From the NCBI GenBank assembly GCA_905221605.1, contig CAJNDS010002524.1, positions 745,134 through 809,133 of the forward strand: a stretch of 64,000 bases of DNA, read 5' to 3'. Under the pieces are notes generated by a model. That model saw only the letters and a program-made list of their open reading frames with translations, had not been told where the DNA came from and did no database searches. This DNA comes from Symbiodinium natans (Eukaryota; Sar; Dinophyceae; Suessiales; Symbiodiniaceae). Of this stretch, positions 1 to 13,191 are shown one piece after another. Numbering within the stretch: the stretch's first letter is position 1; every line of letters starts with the position of its first letter. Made by a program: the position numbers and the translations under genes.

Positions 1-699
1 GCCTGAGGCCTCCATAGATTCACCTCCAACTGTTTATGCCCAGGCCACCAAGCATGGATGTTTGTTGCTGGTACTGGGCTGGGTGTCATATCTCAGGTAT
101 CTCTTTGGCAAGACGCCTCGGCCCAAAACCCACAAACCCACAAACCCACAAACCCCGAAACCCTAAACCCTCAACCGCAAAGCCCTACCCTCCAGCTAGG
201 CTCACGGATGCTTTATCTTCCCCACTGCTAGGCTTGATCATATGAAGCAGGGTTTACACTACTGTTATTGCTGAGTGTATATAAGGTTCCTTTATAATAT
301 TGGTGAGTGTACGTACCGGGAATTCTTTTCTTTGTGGTACTTTACCGTAACTTTAGATCCTTACCCTTTTTGGGTTTATTGGGTTTCTGAATAAGGCAGC
401 TAAAAGTTTAATTTATAGCTACCCTCCTGAGTGCAGCCAAGTTTTTGGGGTACAAGAAATATATACCCTGCTTCATCTCTTGCTCGGGATCGTTCTGCAG
501 AGGCTCGCAAGAGTCTAGGCCAAGAGACCCTAATTCCCAAAAGCCCCAAAGCCCCTAACACGATTGTTTTGGAGAATTTAGGGGGCTTGGAAAACCCTAA
601 ACCTTAAACCCTAGACCCTAAACCCTAAACCCTAGACCCTAAACCCTAAACCCTAAACACCCTAAACCCTAAACCCTAAACCCAAATCCTAAACCCAAG
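1..699. other. No gene recognised; telomeric repeats from 595
   Basis: Positions 1-590 are unique sequence in which I see no supported exon; a short open stretch at 36-245 has repeat-derived residues and is not convincing. CCCTAAA repeats start near 595 and run to the first JMJD6-like exon. Confidence 0.4.
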
Positions 700-806
700 G
701 TGGAGCCACACTCAGAGAATCCCGTGAACCGAGGAAGATCCGAAGCGAGCTGAGCCTGTCCGACTGGCAGAAGTATGGTTTCGGTCACAAGCGCGCATCC
801 TGGCCA
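700..806 (+). CDS. JMJD6-like exon, N-terminal basic region
   Basis: The acceptor is CCAAG|G after a CCCTAAA array. The open frame includes EPRKIRSELSLSDWQKYGFG, resembling the N-terminal KRSARPELK..DW region of JMJD6. The donor is either CCA|GC at 807 or G|GT at 814. A TTTAGGG-type 8-mer array follows. Confidence 0.7.
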
Positions 807-3800
807 GCTATGGGTTTGGGTTAAAGGGTTTAAGGGTTTAGGGGTTTCAGGATTTTAGGGTTTAGGGGTTTAAGGGTTTAAGGGTTTAAGGGTGTAGGGG
901 TTTAAGGGTTTAGGGGTTTAAGGGTTTAAGGGTTTAGGGGTTTAGGGGTTTAAGGGTTTAAGGGTTTAAGGGTTTAGGGGTTTAGGGGTTTAAGGGTTTA
1001 AGGGTTTAGGGGTTTATGGGTTTAAGGGTTTAAGGGTTTAAGGGTTTTAAGGGTTTAAGGGTTTAGGGGTTTAGGGGTTTAGGGGTTTAAGGGTTTAAGG
1101 ATTTAGGGGTTTAAGGGTTTAGGGGTTTAGGGGTTTAAGGGTTTAAGGGTTTAAGGGTTGGGCATGTAGGTTCCCCAAACCTCCAGACCCTTTGCCGCAA
1201 GCCTATCAACAGTAAGTCCCAACATTCCTCAGCCGCCCCTGAACCCTTAAACCCGAAACCCTGAACCCTGAACCCTGAACCCTAAACCCTAAACCCTAAA
1301 ACCTAAGCCCTCAACTCATCCTTCGGCTCTGGAGCTTGGTGCACCGCGCTGCAGACAGATCCCTCGCTGAAAGGGTGCTGAAAGGTGTGAAGGTCCAACA
1401 ATCCTAGGTAGGATAAGGGAATCCTTCTTAACCCTCTTCCGGCTCTCTTAAACAGGGGACCTTATTTGGAGGGTCTAAAGCCTATTTCCCAAAGGGTCCC
1501 CTACTCCTACCCCCCTAAAGAACAACCCGAAACCTCACGTGAAACAGGCCTTCGAAATCCCTAGAAGCCGCAATGTTTGGGGTTTTAGGGGGTTTAGAAG
1601 GCTTAGGGGCCTTCGGGGGTTTCGGGGGGTGGGGGCTGGGTTTAGGAGGAAGGGCTATGGTTTTGGGCATTTTTTCTTGTAAGTTAGGCTCCCTATGTAT
1701 TGCCCAATATCTGTGGGGGACACTAGGTACCTAATTCCGACTGGTAGCGCGCTCAGAACCAGAAAGGCTAAACCCTGAACCCGACTGTACTTCCGCAGTT
1801 CCGCAGAAAGACTTTGAGCATATGAGGCCCCCAGCCATTTTTGATATCTTTTGTAAGGCCTATGGAAGTAACCCGAAACCCTAAACCCCAAACCGTAAAA
1901 GCCTTGCTTGCCAAAAAAAGGTCGCAAGCTCCCTGAACACTCAGTCTGTTCAATCGCTCATGAACCTTCTACAGAAGCTCAATCTCCCAAAAGCCCATAA
2001 ACCCCATAGGACCCTCACAAGCCAAGCACTCTGCATCCTTTTCAGCCCTCCCTCAACCCTAGACATTTTTTAACACTAAGCCCGAAACCCTAAACCCCAA
2101 AACCCTAGACCCTAAACCCTAAACCCTACAAGCCCGTGTTGCAAGGCGGCGGAGTTTGAACATCTGGCAGCAAGCGGGGACGACCCCGCCGGGGTCGTGC
2201 CGCGGCACGACACATCCTCTTTGAGCCTTCAGGAGCTTTAGGGCTTAGGGTTTAGGGTTTAGGGTATAGGGTTTAGGGTTCAGGGTTTAGGGTTTAGGGT
2301 TCAGGGTTTAGGGTTTGAGCTTAGGGTTTAGGGTACCCATGAACCTCCACCTTGTAGGGTTTAGGGGTTTAGGCTTGAAGGGTTGAGGGTTTAGGGCCCG
2401 GAACTACCCCTAAACCCTAAACCCTAATCCTTAAGGGACCATGTTTAGCTACCCTTAGATTCTGGGTTTTTTCAGTTGCAGGACTTCTGGGAGAAGTACG
2501 AGAAGCCAGGCCGGACCCCCCCATTATCTTGTTGGCTCTCACACACTACTTAACCCTAAACTTTATACATGCCTAAATCCCTAAACCCTAAACCCTAAAA
2601 CCCTAAACCCTAAACCCTAAAAACCCTACAAACCCGAATTTCCCTCCCTCAGGCCGCCCCTGCCTCATCTCCGGCATCCCGAACGCGGAGCAGTGGCCAG
2701 CCTCCCGGTGGCCCGGCCGCAGACCTCTTCTTAGGGGGGGGGTGGGGGGGGGGGGGGGGGGGGGGGGTGGGTTTAGGGTTTAGGGTTTAGGGTTTAGGGT
2801 TTTGGGTTTGGGTTTGGGGTTTCGGGTTTAGGGTTTAGGGTTTAGGGTTGAGGGGGGGGGGGGTAGTTAACCTTGAACCTTTCACTTTTTTGGTTATATA
2901 TATATATATATATATATATTTATTTATTTATTAATCCTATTGCAGATAGTAAATAAGGTTAGCCTTTAGAACCTTTGTGGGTATATTTTGGTCCTATTGC
3001 AAATACGTAAGGTTATTCTTAATAACCTTTTTGGTTATATATTAACCCTATTACAAATACATAAGGTTAACCTTCATCACCTTTTTGGTTATATAATCCT
3101 ATTGCAAGTAAAAGGTTAACCTTTTTTGGGCTAGGGTGTTCAGCCCCTCAGTCTTGCTGAAAAAGGCCGAGTAGGGTTTCTGGTTGGGGTTTGTTGGGCT
3201 TTTTGGAGGTCTAGGGTTGAGGGTTTGGAGGTTTGGGGGGTTTGGGGTTGGAGGGCTTGGTGGGGTTTAGGGTTCAGGGGGTAGTGACGGCGTTGTTTGT
3301 TGTGCTTATGGTTCTGATATGGTTCTGATCTTGTTCCCAGCTGCTATGACTTTGTCCCCCAAGCCCCGCAAGGCCCTATACCTACTTGCTGTAGTTCCTC
3401 AGGGCTTCCTTTTGTCATTGTCAGGTTGCCACATGATGTCTTTGAGAGTTTCGGGTTGGAGGACTTGGCACATCTGAGAACGGAAGGGGAGCTTTCAGGG
3501 CCCTGACGTTAGCCCAAAGTTCTGACCTGCACCCCCCCCCCCCGCCCCTCCCCGGAGGTTCGGGTTAGAAGTAACCCTTACCCTAAATCTGGTTAGAACC
3601 ATGGTTACCCTCCTACGTATGAGTACACCCGAAACCCTAAACTACCCTAAACCCAAAATCCTAAACCCTAACCCCTTCAGTCCAACCCTCCCCCCCCGCC
3701 CCCCCTCAAGTTGGTCATCTTGGGGGCCACTTGCGGAGTTGTGAAGCCTGAGCCCCAAATCGGACCCTATCTAAACCCTAAACCGTTTAACCCTAAACCC

Positions 3801-6800
3801 TAAACCCTAAACCCTAAACCCTAAACCCCAAATCGGAGGAAGTGGGACTTCGACAGCTTCTTCAAGAAGCCAGGGGCTCGGTGGAGCTCGGACCTGTCAC
3901 GTTTAGGGTTTAGGGTTTAGGGTTTAGGGTTTAGGGTTTAGGGTTTAGGGTTTAGGGTTTAGGGTTCAAACCCACCCAAAGCCCCCCCCAACCCTAAACC
4001 CTCCAAGGCCCAAGAACTTCGAGTTCGGGGCAAGTTCACACACGAACGAACCCGCAAACCCTAAACCCTAAACCCTAAACCCTAAACCCTAAACCCTAAA
4101 CCCTAAACCCTAAACCCTAAACCCTAAACCCTAAACCCAAGGTATGGCAACTCCCACTTCAAGGTTGGCAAGGATGACGATGGAGGGACGATCAGGCCAG
4201 ACAGGGGCTCAGGGGTTTAGGAAATCCTGAACCCGAAGGGTTTAGGGTTTAGGGTTTAGGGTTTAGGGTTTAGAGGTTAGTTGCGGGATTATGGTTTCGG
4301 GCTTTGGGTTTTGGTAAGCAAGGCACCCAGCTGGTGAACTCTAATTGCCTCTTCAGGACAAATTTCGCCTTGGGTGAGGGCTTCGGATTTGTGATTCAGA
4401 TTCCTACACAGAAGCCTTGAACCCTAAACCCTAGCCCTAAGCCCTGAACCCTAAACCCAGAAATTGTTGTTGGGGGATCTCAGGACTTTGTACACCTACG
4501 CCAATTTTAACTGTACAACCACTTATAAGCCCCTGAAGTGCCCCAATATGGTTATAAGTACAGTCATAAGTACACTTAGAATTGGTTCGTAAGTACCACG
4601 AATTGTCGATGAGCTCCTTCGGGGGTTAAGGGGTCAAGGGGTTGAGGGGGTTGAGGGGTTGCAATGATACCACCCAAGGGTTCAGTGCACCCTAAAGCAT
4701 TGGCTGGAGAGACCTTATAATTTTGCGCCTGGCCTGGACCCTAAACCCCAAACCCTAAACCCTAAACCGTAAACCCCAAAACCCTGAACCCTAGACAAGG
4801 CTACGAGCTGACTACTTCGAGGAGTACATGAAGACGCACCTTGATCAACGGGTTTAGAGTGTAGAGGCTCTCTAGTCTCTAAAAACCCTAAACCCTAAAC
4901 CCTAAACCCTAAACCCTAAACCCTAAACCCTAAACCTAAACCCGTTAAGGGCTAGGGCTTGGGTAGGGTTCAGAGAGTGTAGGGCTTGGGCTTGTGTAGG
5001 TCTGATAGGGTTTGTAAGGTTTGTAGGGTTTCTTAAGGCTTATCGGGCTTACAGGCTTGTAGGGTTTGCAGGTTTTGCACGGATTCTGGCGTTATAGGGT
5101 TACTGGGGCGTACACTTCTTTTCGTGGCGTAGAAGCATGTTTGAGGTTCTGCTTTTCGGGTTTTACCCGCTGAGAAGGTTGCAACGTTTAGGGTTGCTTG
5201 TTTAGGGCTTTTGGGTATTGTACGGTTGGGGGTAGAGGAGCTTTCGTTGACCCAAGAAGGTTCGCGCTTGGGTCGGGGTCATCGTGAGGCGGAAGATCGT
5301 GAGACGAGCAGGGTTTGGGGTTAAGGGTCAAGGGTTTAGGGTTCATGGAGGAAACACCTAAAACCCTCCACACCCGAACTCCGAATCCAATTGAACACCC
5401 TCAATTCCCATTAAGCCTTACCCCCTTAGACCCTAAACCCTATAAGCGCTCAACCCTGAACCCTACACCCTAAACCCGAAACCCCCCCGAAGCCCTGCAA
5501 AAAAAACAACAGCAAAGAGAATAAGGCAAAAGGATGACAGCCCGGTCTACCTTTTCGATAATCACTTCAAGCACGAGAAGAAGGACAGCTGTGTGGTGGC
5601 ATCGGCATTCAGGTTTAGGGTTTTGGGTTGTGGGTTTATATCTGGTTTAGGGCTTAGGGCTTTGATCAAAGTTTAGGACCCAGCCTACCACCCCCCGCCC
5701 CCCGTAACCCTGTAGCCTAAATTCCAAACCCTGAACCATGAAACCCTAAACCCCCCTGCTTTTACTGGGGACCTTGATAGCTCTGCCAAGCTATACCAAG
5801 CTCTTCCTTGAGGACCATACGAACCCTACAATTGGGGTCATATACCCTGTGCTACTATACTTACGACAATTCCTCCTAAGGTGTATGAGCAACCCTAAGC
5901 CCTAAACCCTAAACCCTAAACCCTAAACCCTAAACCCTAAACCCTAAACCCTAAACCTAAACTTCTTTAAGGGTTGATCTGGTCCCCCAGCTGACACCTG
6001 GCACACGTATTCGGTGCGCAGAATTCCAGTCGGGGGCCATGTCAAGTCTGCAGCGAAGCCGTCGCTCGCGTTTAGGGTTTAGGGTAGCAAGGTGTAGGGT
6101 AGTAGGGTAGGGCTTAGGGTTTAGGGTTTAGGGTTTAGGGTTTAGGGTTTAGGGTTTAGGGTTTAGGGTTTAGGGTTTAGGGTTTAGGGTTTAGGGTTTA
6201 GGGTTTAGGGTTTAGGGTGGTAGAGTAGTAGAGTAGTAGGGTAGTAGCGTAGTAGAGTACTAGGGTTTAGGGTAGTAGAGCTTAGGGGTTTAGGGCTATA
6301 GGGCTTCAATAGCTTGAATGCACTTGGGGCATTGACTTCTTAGTGCCTGGGGAGCTTAGGGTTTTCAGGGTTTAGGGTAGTAGGGTATATAGGGTAGCAG
6401 GGTAGTAGGGTCTAAGGTAGTGGAGTTTAGGGGTTGAGGGCTGTAGAGCTTCAACAGTTCGTAAGTGCACTTAGGGCTTTGACTTCTTAGGATTAGCCCA
6501 AAGAAACCCTAAATCCTAAACCCTATAGACGCTATGTAAACGCTAAGCCCTATCGGGAGCTCGTAGGAAGGAAATTTGGCGCGCAGGAGCTGCTGAATGA
6601 CTACCGCGTCCCGCTCTCCCCCCAGCTCTGAGATCTGGCAGTTTAGGGTTCAGGGTTTAGGGTTTGGGGTTTGGGATTTAGGGTGCAGGGTGTTTGGGGT
6701 TTAGGGTTAAGGGATCAGGGTTCAGTGTTCAGGGTTTCAGGGTGGGAGGGTTTGAGTTTTTGAGGGTTCGAGGTTTTGAGCGGTTGAGGGTTTGAGGGCG

Positions 6801-9800
6801 TAGGGTTTAGGCTTGTAGAGTTTCAGGGTTGACAGCGTTCCGGGTGGACACTGTCTACTGAACAACCTGCAAGACCAGACACCTCTACGCCAGGTTTTCG
6901 TACTTGCATGCGGATGACTCGGGGAAGGCTTTTACGGTAGAAGTCACTATGCCCTAAGCACTAGACGTTGGAGTTGGGGTCCGGTGGCTTGGGAAACTAG
7001 GGCTTCAGGTTTTCGGGTTTACTTCCTTTGGGTTTAGCAACTAAGGGTTCGTTCAGTTTCAGGGTTAAAACGGGGATTGGCAGGGCATCTCGGTGTGCTG
7101 CAGCAAAGGGGGGCATTTGAGACTGCATTCATACAGTCCGCGCCCGACTTAGAGACCCGACTTGGAGACGGGCGCGAGAAAGACCCTGGCCGCCCTGGCG
7201 CAGGTTCAAGCTGGATCACCAGGCGTAGCTGGCATACCCTGAGGAGGAAGAGGGGCTCAGTCTGGCGCCTTGACTGGTGGAAGGACTTGCCGATACTTGG
7301 AGGTTCATGGTACTTATTAACTAATTATAACTGTACTTATAACTGTACTTATAACTGTACTTATAACCATGTTAGGACACTTAAGGGGCTTATAAGTTGG
7401 TTATAAGTACAGTTATAACTGGTTAGTAAGTACCATGAAGCTCCAAGTAAAGGCAATGCGAGTCAAGTGGCCGATGGAGGAGAGATGCTCCATCCTGAGT
7501 ACGTCGTGTGACGGGCCGTCAGAATCCCAAAGGCCCTACGGCCCTAAGGCCCTACACCCCCACGCGCTAAACTCTTAAAGCCTAAGCCCCTAGACCCCTA
7601 AACTCACGAAAGCCCTAAACCCCTTTAATCCTTAAGCCCTAAACCCCCAAACCCCAAACCCCTAAGCCCCCTAAATCCCTAAGCTCACTAAAGCTCTACA
7701 CCTTTAAGCCCTGAAACCTTCTAAACCCCCTGTGAACCCCTAAAGCCCTAAACCCTTAAACCCCAAAGATCTAAACCCCCAAAACCCTATGCCTCTGAGC
7801 CCCCTAAACCCCCCTATGCCCTAAACCCCCTCAACCGCCCTAAACTCCCTAACCCTAAACCCCTAAACCCCCCAAAGCCCCTTCAACCCCTTAAGCCCAA
7901 GCCTCTGAACCCTAAAGCCCCTAAAAACGCGAAAGCCACTAAAGCTCAACCCTAAACCCAAACCCCCATGCTTGTCAACTTACGGTCCTGCCCCCCAGAG
8001 CATTCCCCAAAACGACCTAGCCTTCGATTTGGAGTTTAGGGTTTTGGCCTTAGGGCCCCAAGACCCCAAAAAACACTAAACCCCGCAGGCCTTAGGGAAG
8101 CTCGAGGGTTTAGGGCTAAGGTCTACGGGTTTAGGGTTTGGGGTGTCAGGTCTAGGGATTCGGGTATAGGGTTTAGGGTTTAGGGTTTAGGGATCGGGCC
8201 ACTTCGGGTTTAGGGTTTAGGGTTTAGAGAGCAACCTCCTAAGCCCGTAGCCCTCTGGGCACCGAAGCCCTGCTTCAACCCACAACTCGACCCGAAGACT
8301 CCGGCTGCAAGCCCTAAACGCTAAACCCTAAACCCTATAAACCCCTAGTTCCATAGAAGCCTTCGAGCCTAAACGCACTGAGCTACAACACCCTCAACCC
8401 TGGGCCCCAAACCTCTAAACCCCAAAACTCCCAAACCCTAAGCCCAAAACCCTAAACCCCAAACCCCAAACCCCAAACCCTAAACCCCAAACCCTAAACC
8501 CTAAACCCTAAAACCCTAAACCCTAAACACTCACACCCCTAAACGTTTCAAGGCAGTACTTTCCTGATGACTTCATGTCACTGGCCATGGACGACCGGCC
8601 GCCGTCGTCTGGACGCAGGGGCGTAGGGGGTTTTAGGGTTCAGGGTTTAGGGTTTAGGGTTTAGGGTGTAGGGCTTAGGGTTTAGGGTTTACGGTTTGGG
8701 GTTTAAGGTTTAGGATTTAGGGTTTTGTCCGGCTTGCAGGGTTTATAGGGTTTGGGGTTTGGGGTTTAAGGTTTAGGGCTTGTAGGGTTTTGGGTTTACA
8801 GGGCTCAGGGTCTAGGTTTAGTGGTGCTGGGGTCTTAGGGGTTCAGGATCTTAGGGGAATGGGACTTCGGGTCGGGGATTCATTTCGGAAGGCTTCAGGC
8901 TTAGGGGTTTAGAGGGGTTTTTCTGTTCAGGGGTTTAGAACTCTGGGGGTTAGGGGTCTCGTTTTCGGGTTTAGGCCCTCCTAAACCCTAAACCCTGAAC
9001 CCTAAACCCTAAACCCTAAACCCTCAGAACTGTAGAGTTGTGAGTGTGAGGATCTTGTTCATAAGGCCCCAGGCAAGTTTGCGAGCCTCAAGACCCAATC
9101 CGTACACCCAAGGTCTCGAAGAGGCCAGCACACACAGCTCGCCAGCCACGCAATTACTGGGCACGGGATGCCGACGTCCGCAACAGGCGACTTGCTACAG
9201 TTGACGGCCAGGCCCAAGTCCGCCCCAGCTTGTAGCGAGGACCATCGGAGACACCAGCGTGAGGATGCGTGGTTGGAGGCCGAAGAATGCCTTCCCGTCG
9301 TCCAAAGCCAGCGGCTGTGCAACGGCAGACATAGAGGGGCCTCTTCTGAAGGCCGTCTGGCCAGCCTCTCTGGACATCAACAATGGCGCTGTGGCTCTGT
9401 AGGCAAATGCTTGTGGGCTTGTTCCCGCGCCCCTCACAAGTAGCGGTAGGCCGTTCGGGGGAGCATCGTTTTGAGCCCTACTCTTGAACGATTTTGCACG
9501 CTTTAAATGGTAGATTACTAGCCATATTCCGAGTCTTATCTGAGTTTAGGGTTAGGGTTTAGGGTTTACATGAGTTCTCTAATCTCAAAACCCATCGCAC
9601 CACAGCAGCTTTCAAACAGGCATCCCCAGTGGGGCACTCATTCTGAAACCCTACTTACTCCAACACAAATCCCATCAATCACGCGTCTATGTATGCACAA
9701 ACCCGCCCTCTAACCATAGACCCCAAGTCACAATCAGACCCATTCATCAATTTTTTCTGACCCTAAGTTCAAAACCTAAACCACACACCCTAAAGCCCTG

Positions 9801-12800
9801 AACCCCACACACCTCAAGCCCGGAACCGCAAATCCCAAACCCTAACTCCTAAATTCCCAAAACCCGACCTGCCAAACCTTCAAATCCTAAGACATTTTAC
9901 TTCCAGGGGTCTAGCAATTATGTTGCGAGAACATGTCCGGACACAGCAAGCTAGTCCTCGAAATTTTCTGAGGGTAGTTGCATGGGCCCTTAAGAGGGTC
10001 CCTTACCTCCCTGAAAGGGTTCTGAAGTATGGGCCCTTAATTTGTAAAGTATACCCTAAACCCTAGACCCTAAACCCTTAAAGATTAGGGCCCTAGTTCC
10101 TAGACAGGTACCGCTGGATCGGTATCGGGCCCAAGCGCAGTGGCACCGTGATGCACCAGGCCAGACCATTGGCCACCAGAGCCTGTTAAGGGTTTAGGAT
10201 TCAGGGTTTAGGGTTTAGGATTCAGGGTGGAGGGTGTAGGGTTTAGGGTTTAGGGGTCTAAACCCTAAACCCTAAACCCCAAAAAGCTCGAGTGCATGCA
10301 AAAGGCCCGAGACGTGTGGCATGACGATGGAGGGCCCCACACGGGAAGCTAAGAACCTGGATAAAAGCGCAGGCCTGGATCGGCGATTCGGTCCTATAAC
10401 CCCCATATTCAACCCTATCAAGGGATTTTTTTGGGGGGTTGTAGGGTATAACCCTCCTGAAAGTCCTTGGGACATTGTCTTTTTTCCCCCATTGGTTTTA
10501 AGAGGATCATATTTTCAGGGGCCGCCCTAGAAGAGATCCTAGATCCTCTCCTGGGTTTTTTGTTGCGCTGCGGTTAGTGTACTCTTACATTCAGAAGTTC
10601 TGCAATGAGGAGGCCCTTGTGGAAACTCTTCTGGATAGACCCTTGAATTCATACTTCGTTTTTCTTATGGGGGCTTAAGAAGATCATGTGTAGGAATGAC
10701 TTTGTCGGAAGGCTTACAGGGCCAAACTTGGCCTCGAAGCATTTTTCTTGCGAGACTTCCGGACAGGAGACCTGTCAGGGTGTACCTTGGGGGCCTTATA
10801 GCGTAGACTCGGAAGAATACGGAGCATAGAGTAGACAGCCCCAATTTTGAGGGTTCATTTGGTCCCAAAAGGGTAGGGCTTCGGGGCTGACTTCCTTTCC
10901 TTTTTGTTTGCTTTTGGGCCTCCCTTTCTAAATTTGGGCCGGACATCTAGGGGGGGGGGGGGTTCCGAGATTTTGGGCTCTGAGCATCGTAGCTAGTCTT
11001 TAAGCTTGACCCATGGAGCCCTGACTCTAACAACTCCGAGGCCTCAACCCTAAACCCTAAACCCGACAAGCCCTTCGGCGAAGCATCTCGAACGCCCAGC
11101 TGGGAGCCTAAACCCGAATCCCGGATGCCCCTAAAACCCTAAAACCCTAAAACCCTAAAACCCTAAAACCCTAAAACCCTAAAACCCTAAAACCCTAAAA
11201 CCCTAAAACCCTAAAACCCTAAAACCCTAAAACCCTAAAACCCTAAAACCCTAAAACCCTAAAACCCTAAAACCCTAAAACCCTAAAACCCTAAAACCCT
11301 AAAACCCTAAAACCCTAAAACCCTAAAACCCTAAAACCCTAAAACCCTAAAACCCTAAAACCCTAAAACCCTAAAGCCCTAAAGCCCTAAAACCCTAAAC
11401 CCTAAGCCCTAAACCCTAAAACCCTAAAACCCTAAAACCGTAAACCCTAAACCCTAAACCTTCCCATCCGGACCCTATATCCCTACAAAGCCAGGATCCT
11501 CTCTGCACTTCCGCGTGGAACACCCTGATCTGCGGCCGACACTCGGCGCCACGCATCCAGGGGACTCTGGCCATTTTGCCCGGGGTTGGTTTAGGGTTGG
11601 GGTTTAGGGTTTAGTGTTTAGGGTTTAGCTTAGGTTCTGCAGGTTTTCGCAGACGAGGGTGTTTGGGGCAGTCCTCTAAGGGTTTAGGGTTTGGGGTTTA
11701 GGGTTTAGGCTTCTAGGGCTTTGAGGGATGTAGGCTTCGGGGTTCGGACTTCGGGGTTTTGGGGCCCAGGGGTTCACGGTCTGGGTTCGCAGATCCCCTA
11801 ATTTCCCTAAAACCCCTCACACCTTTAAAGAACCCTAAAAGCCCAAGCCCTTAAGTCCCTAATCGACATGGCATGCTGATTCTTGTGACAGCGGCTGCAG
11901 GGTAGCCCTAAACCCTGAACCCTAAACCCCAATTCCCAAGGTTCAAAGGCTCCACCTAGGATCTCCTCCCCCCCCCCCCCCCCCCCCCCGCAGTTGCACC
12001 CCCCCCCCTTGATTTTCGGAAGCCTGATTAAAGCGCCCCGTTTATCAGTTTATCCCTTTGGGTGACCTGTAGCCCTCGCGCAAGGAGCCCCTGGTGGGTG
12101 GTTTTGGGTCTAAGCAAAAATGCCGGAGCCTCAAGTTATGAACCCTGAACCCTAAACCCAAATCCGTAAACCCTAAACCCTAAACCCTAAACCCTAAACC
12201 CTAAATCCTAAACCCTAAACCCTAAACCCTAAACCAAAATCAATGGAATCCTCCAGGGCTACCGTCTAGGTGGTCCAAGTTTGAGTCCCCTTTTGAAGGA
12301 AAGCTTTGGCTTCTGCTCCCTCCTTCCACACCCAAGAGGGCTGCTTGGCAGTGGGATTTAGGGTTCAGGGTTTAGGGTTTAGGGTTTCTTTTAGTGGGGT
12401 TTTGGGTTCAGGGTTTAGGGTTTCTTCTTTTTTTTTGTTCCGTGCGCTTGGGGGGCAGCGCGTTTTTTTTTTTTTTTTTGGGGGGGGGGTTTACCAAAAC
12501 TCGAAACTGCTCCCATTGACAGCAGGGCTCAGTAGGGTTTGCCGTGTACTTGGTCCCACCAGCCTCCCAAGCGTATTGATTCATTATTTTTCATTTTTAT
12601 TTGTATTATTATGATTCTTGTGTTGTTGTCATGATTATTATCATTATTATTGTTCTTGTTATTATTTTGTTATTATTGCTATTATGATTTGTGCTTCCGA
12701 GGGGTGGGCATCTTGCAGGGTACCTGTTTGGGAAAGTCCAGGTTGAGGGTGTATTGGGATGTTCCCCCTTATACGAACCGTTTAGGGTTTAGGGTTTAGG

Positions 12801-13158
12801 GTTTAGGGTTCCCTCTGAGTTTGAGAGCGAACACGACGCCGATGTGACATCATTGTAACTGTACATTTTACTTGGTAGGCTTGAAGTCGTACCAAAGAAA
12901 GAGAAGTTCTCGCAGTGATACATATGGTTGCTTCGTACTATACCTACGGAAGGGTTCAGGGTTTAGGGTTTAGGGTTTAGGGTTTAGGGTTAGGATCTAT
13001 AGGGTTTAGGTTGAGGGCGGGCTCAGGACGGTCAAGTGTTCACGACTCCAGCTTTTGTGGCTTCAGTGTTGCAAGCTGTCAGGGTTCGGGTTGAAGGTAA
13101 CATTGACTGAAAAAGTCTGAAATAGCGCTCCTAGCAGTGAAGTCTTCTCACCGAGATG

Positions 13159-13191
<33 letters not shown>

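Noticed and set aside
7077-7406. A stand-alone 109-residue gene
   Set aside because: Its 3' part runs into a MITE-like element with tandem ACTTATAACTG units and it lies in a JMJD6-like intron. The 5' part remains as a possible exon relic (see findings).
8604-8622. GG splice donors after exons such as CGCAG|GGGCG, GAG|GGGTTT
   Set aside because: A GT (8,604) or GC (42,916) donor slightly upstream restores phase and better family spacing.
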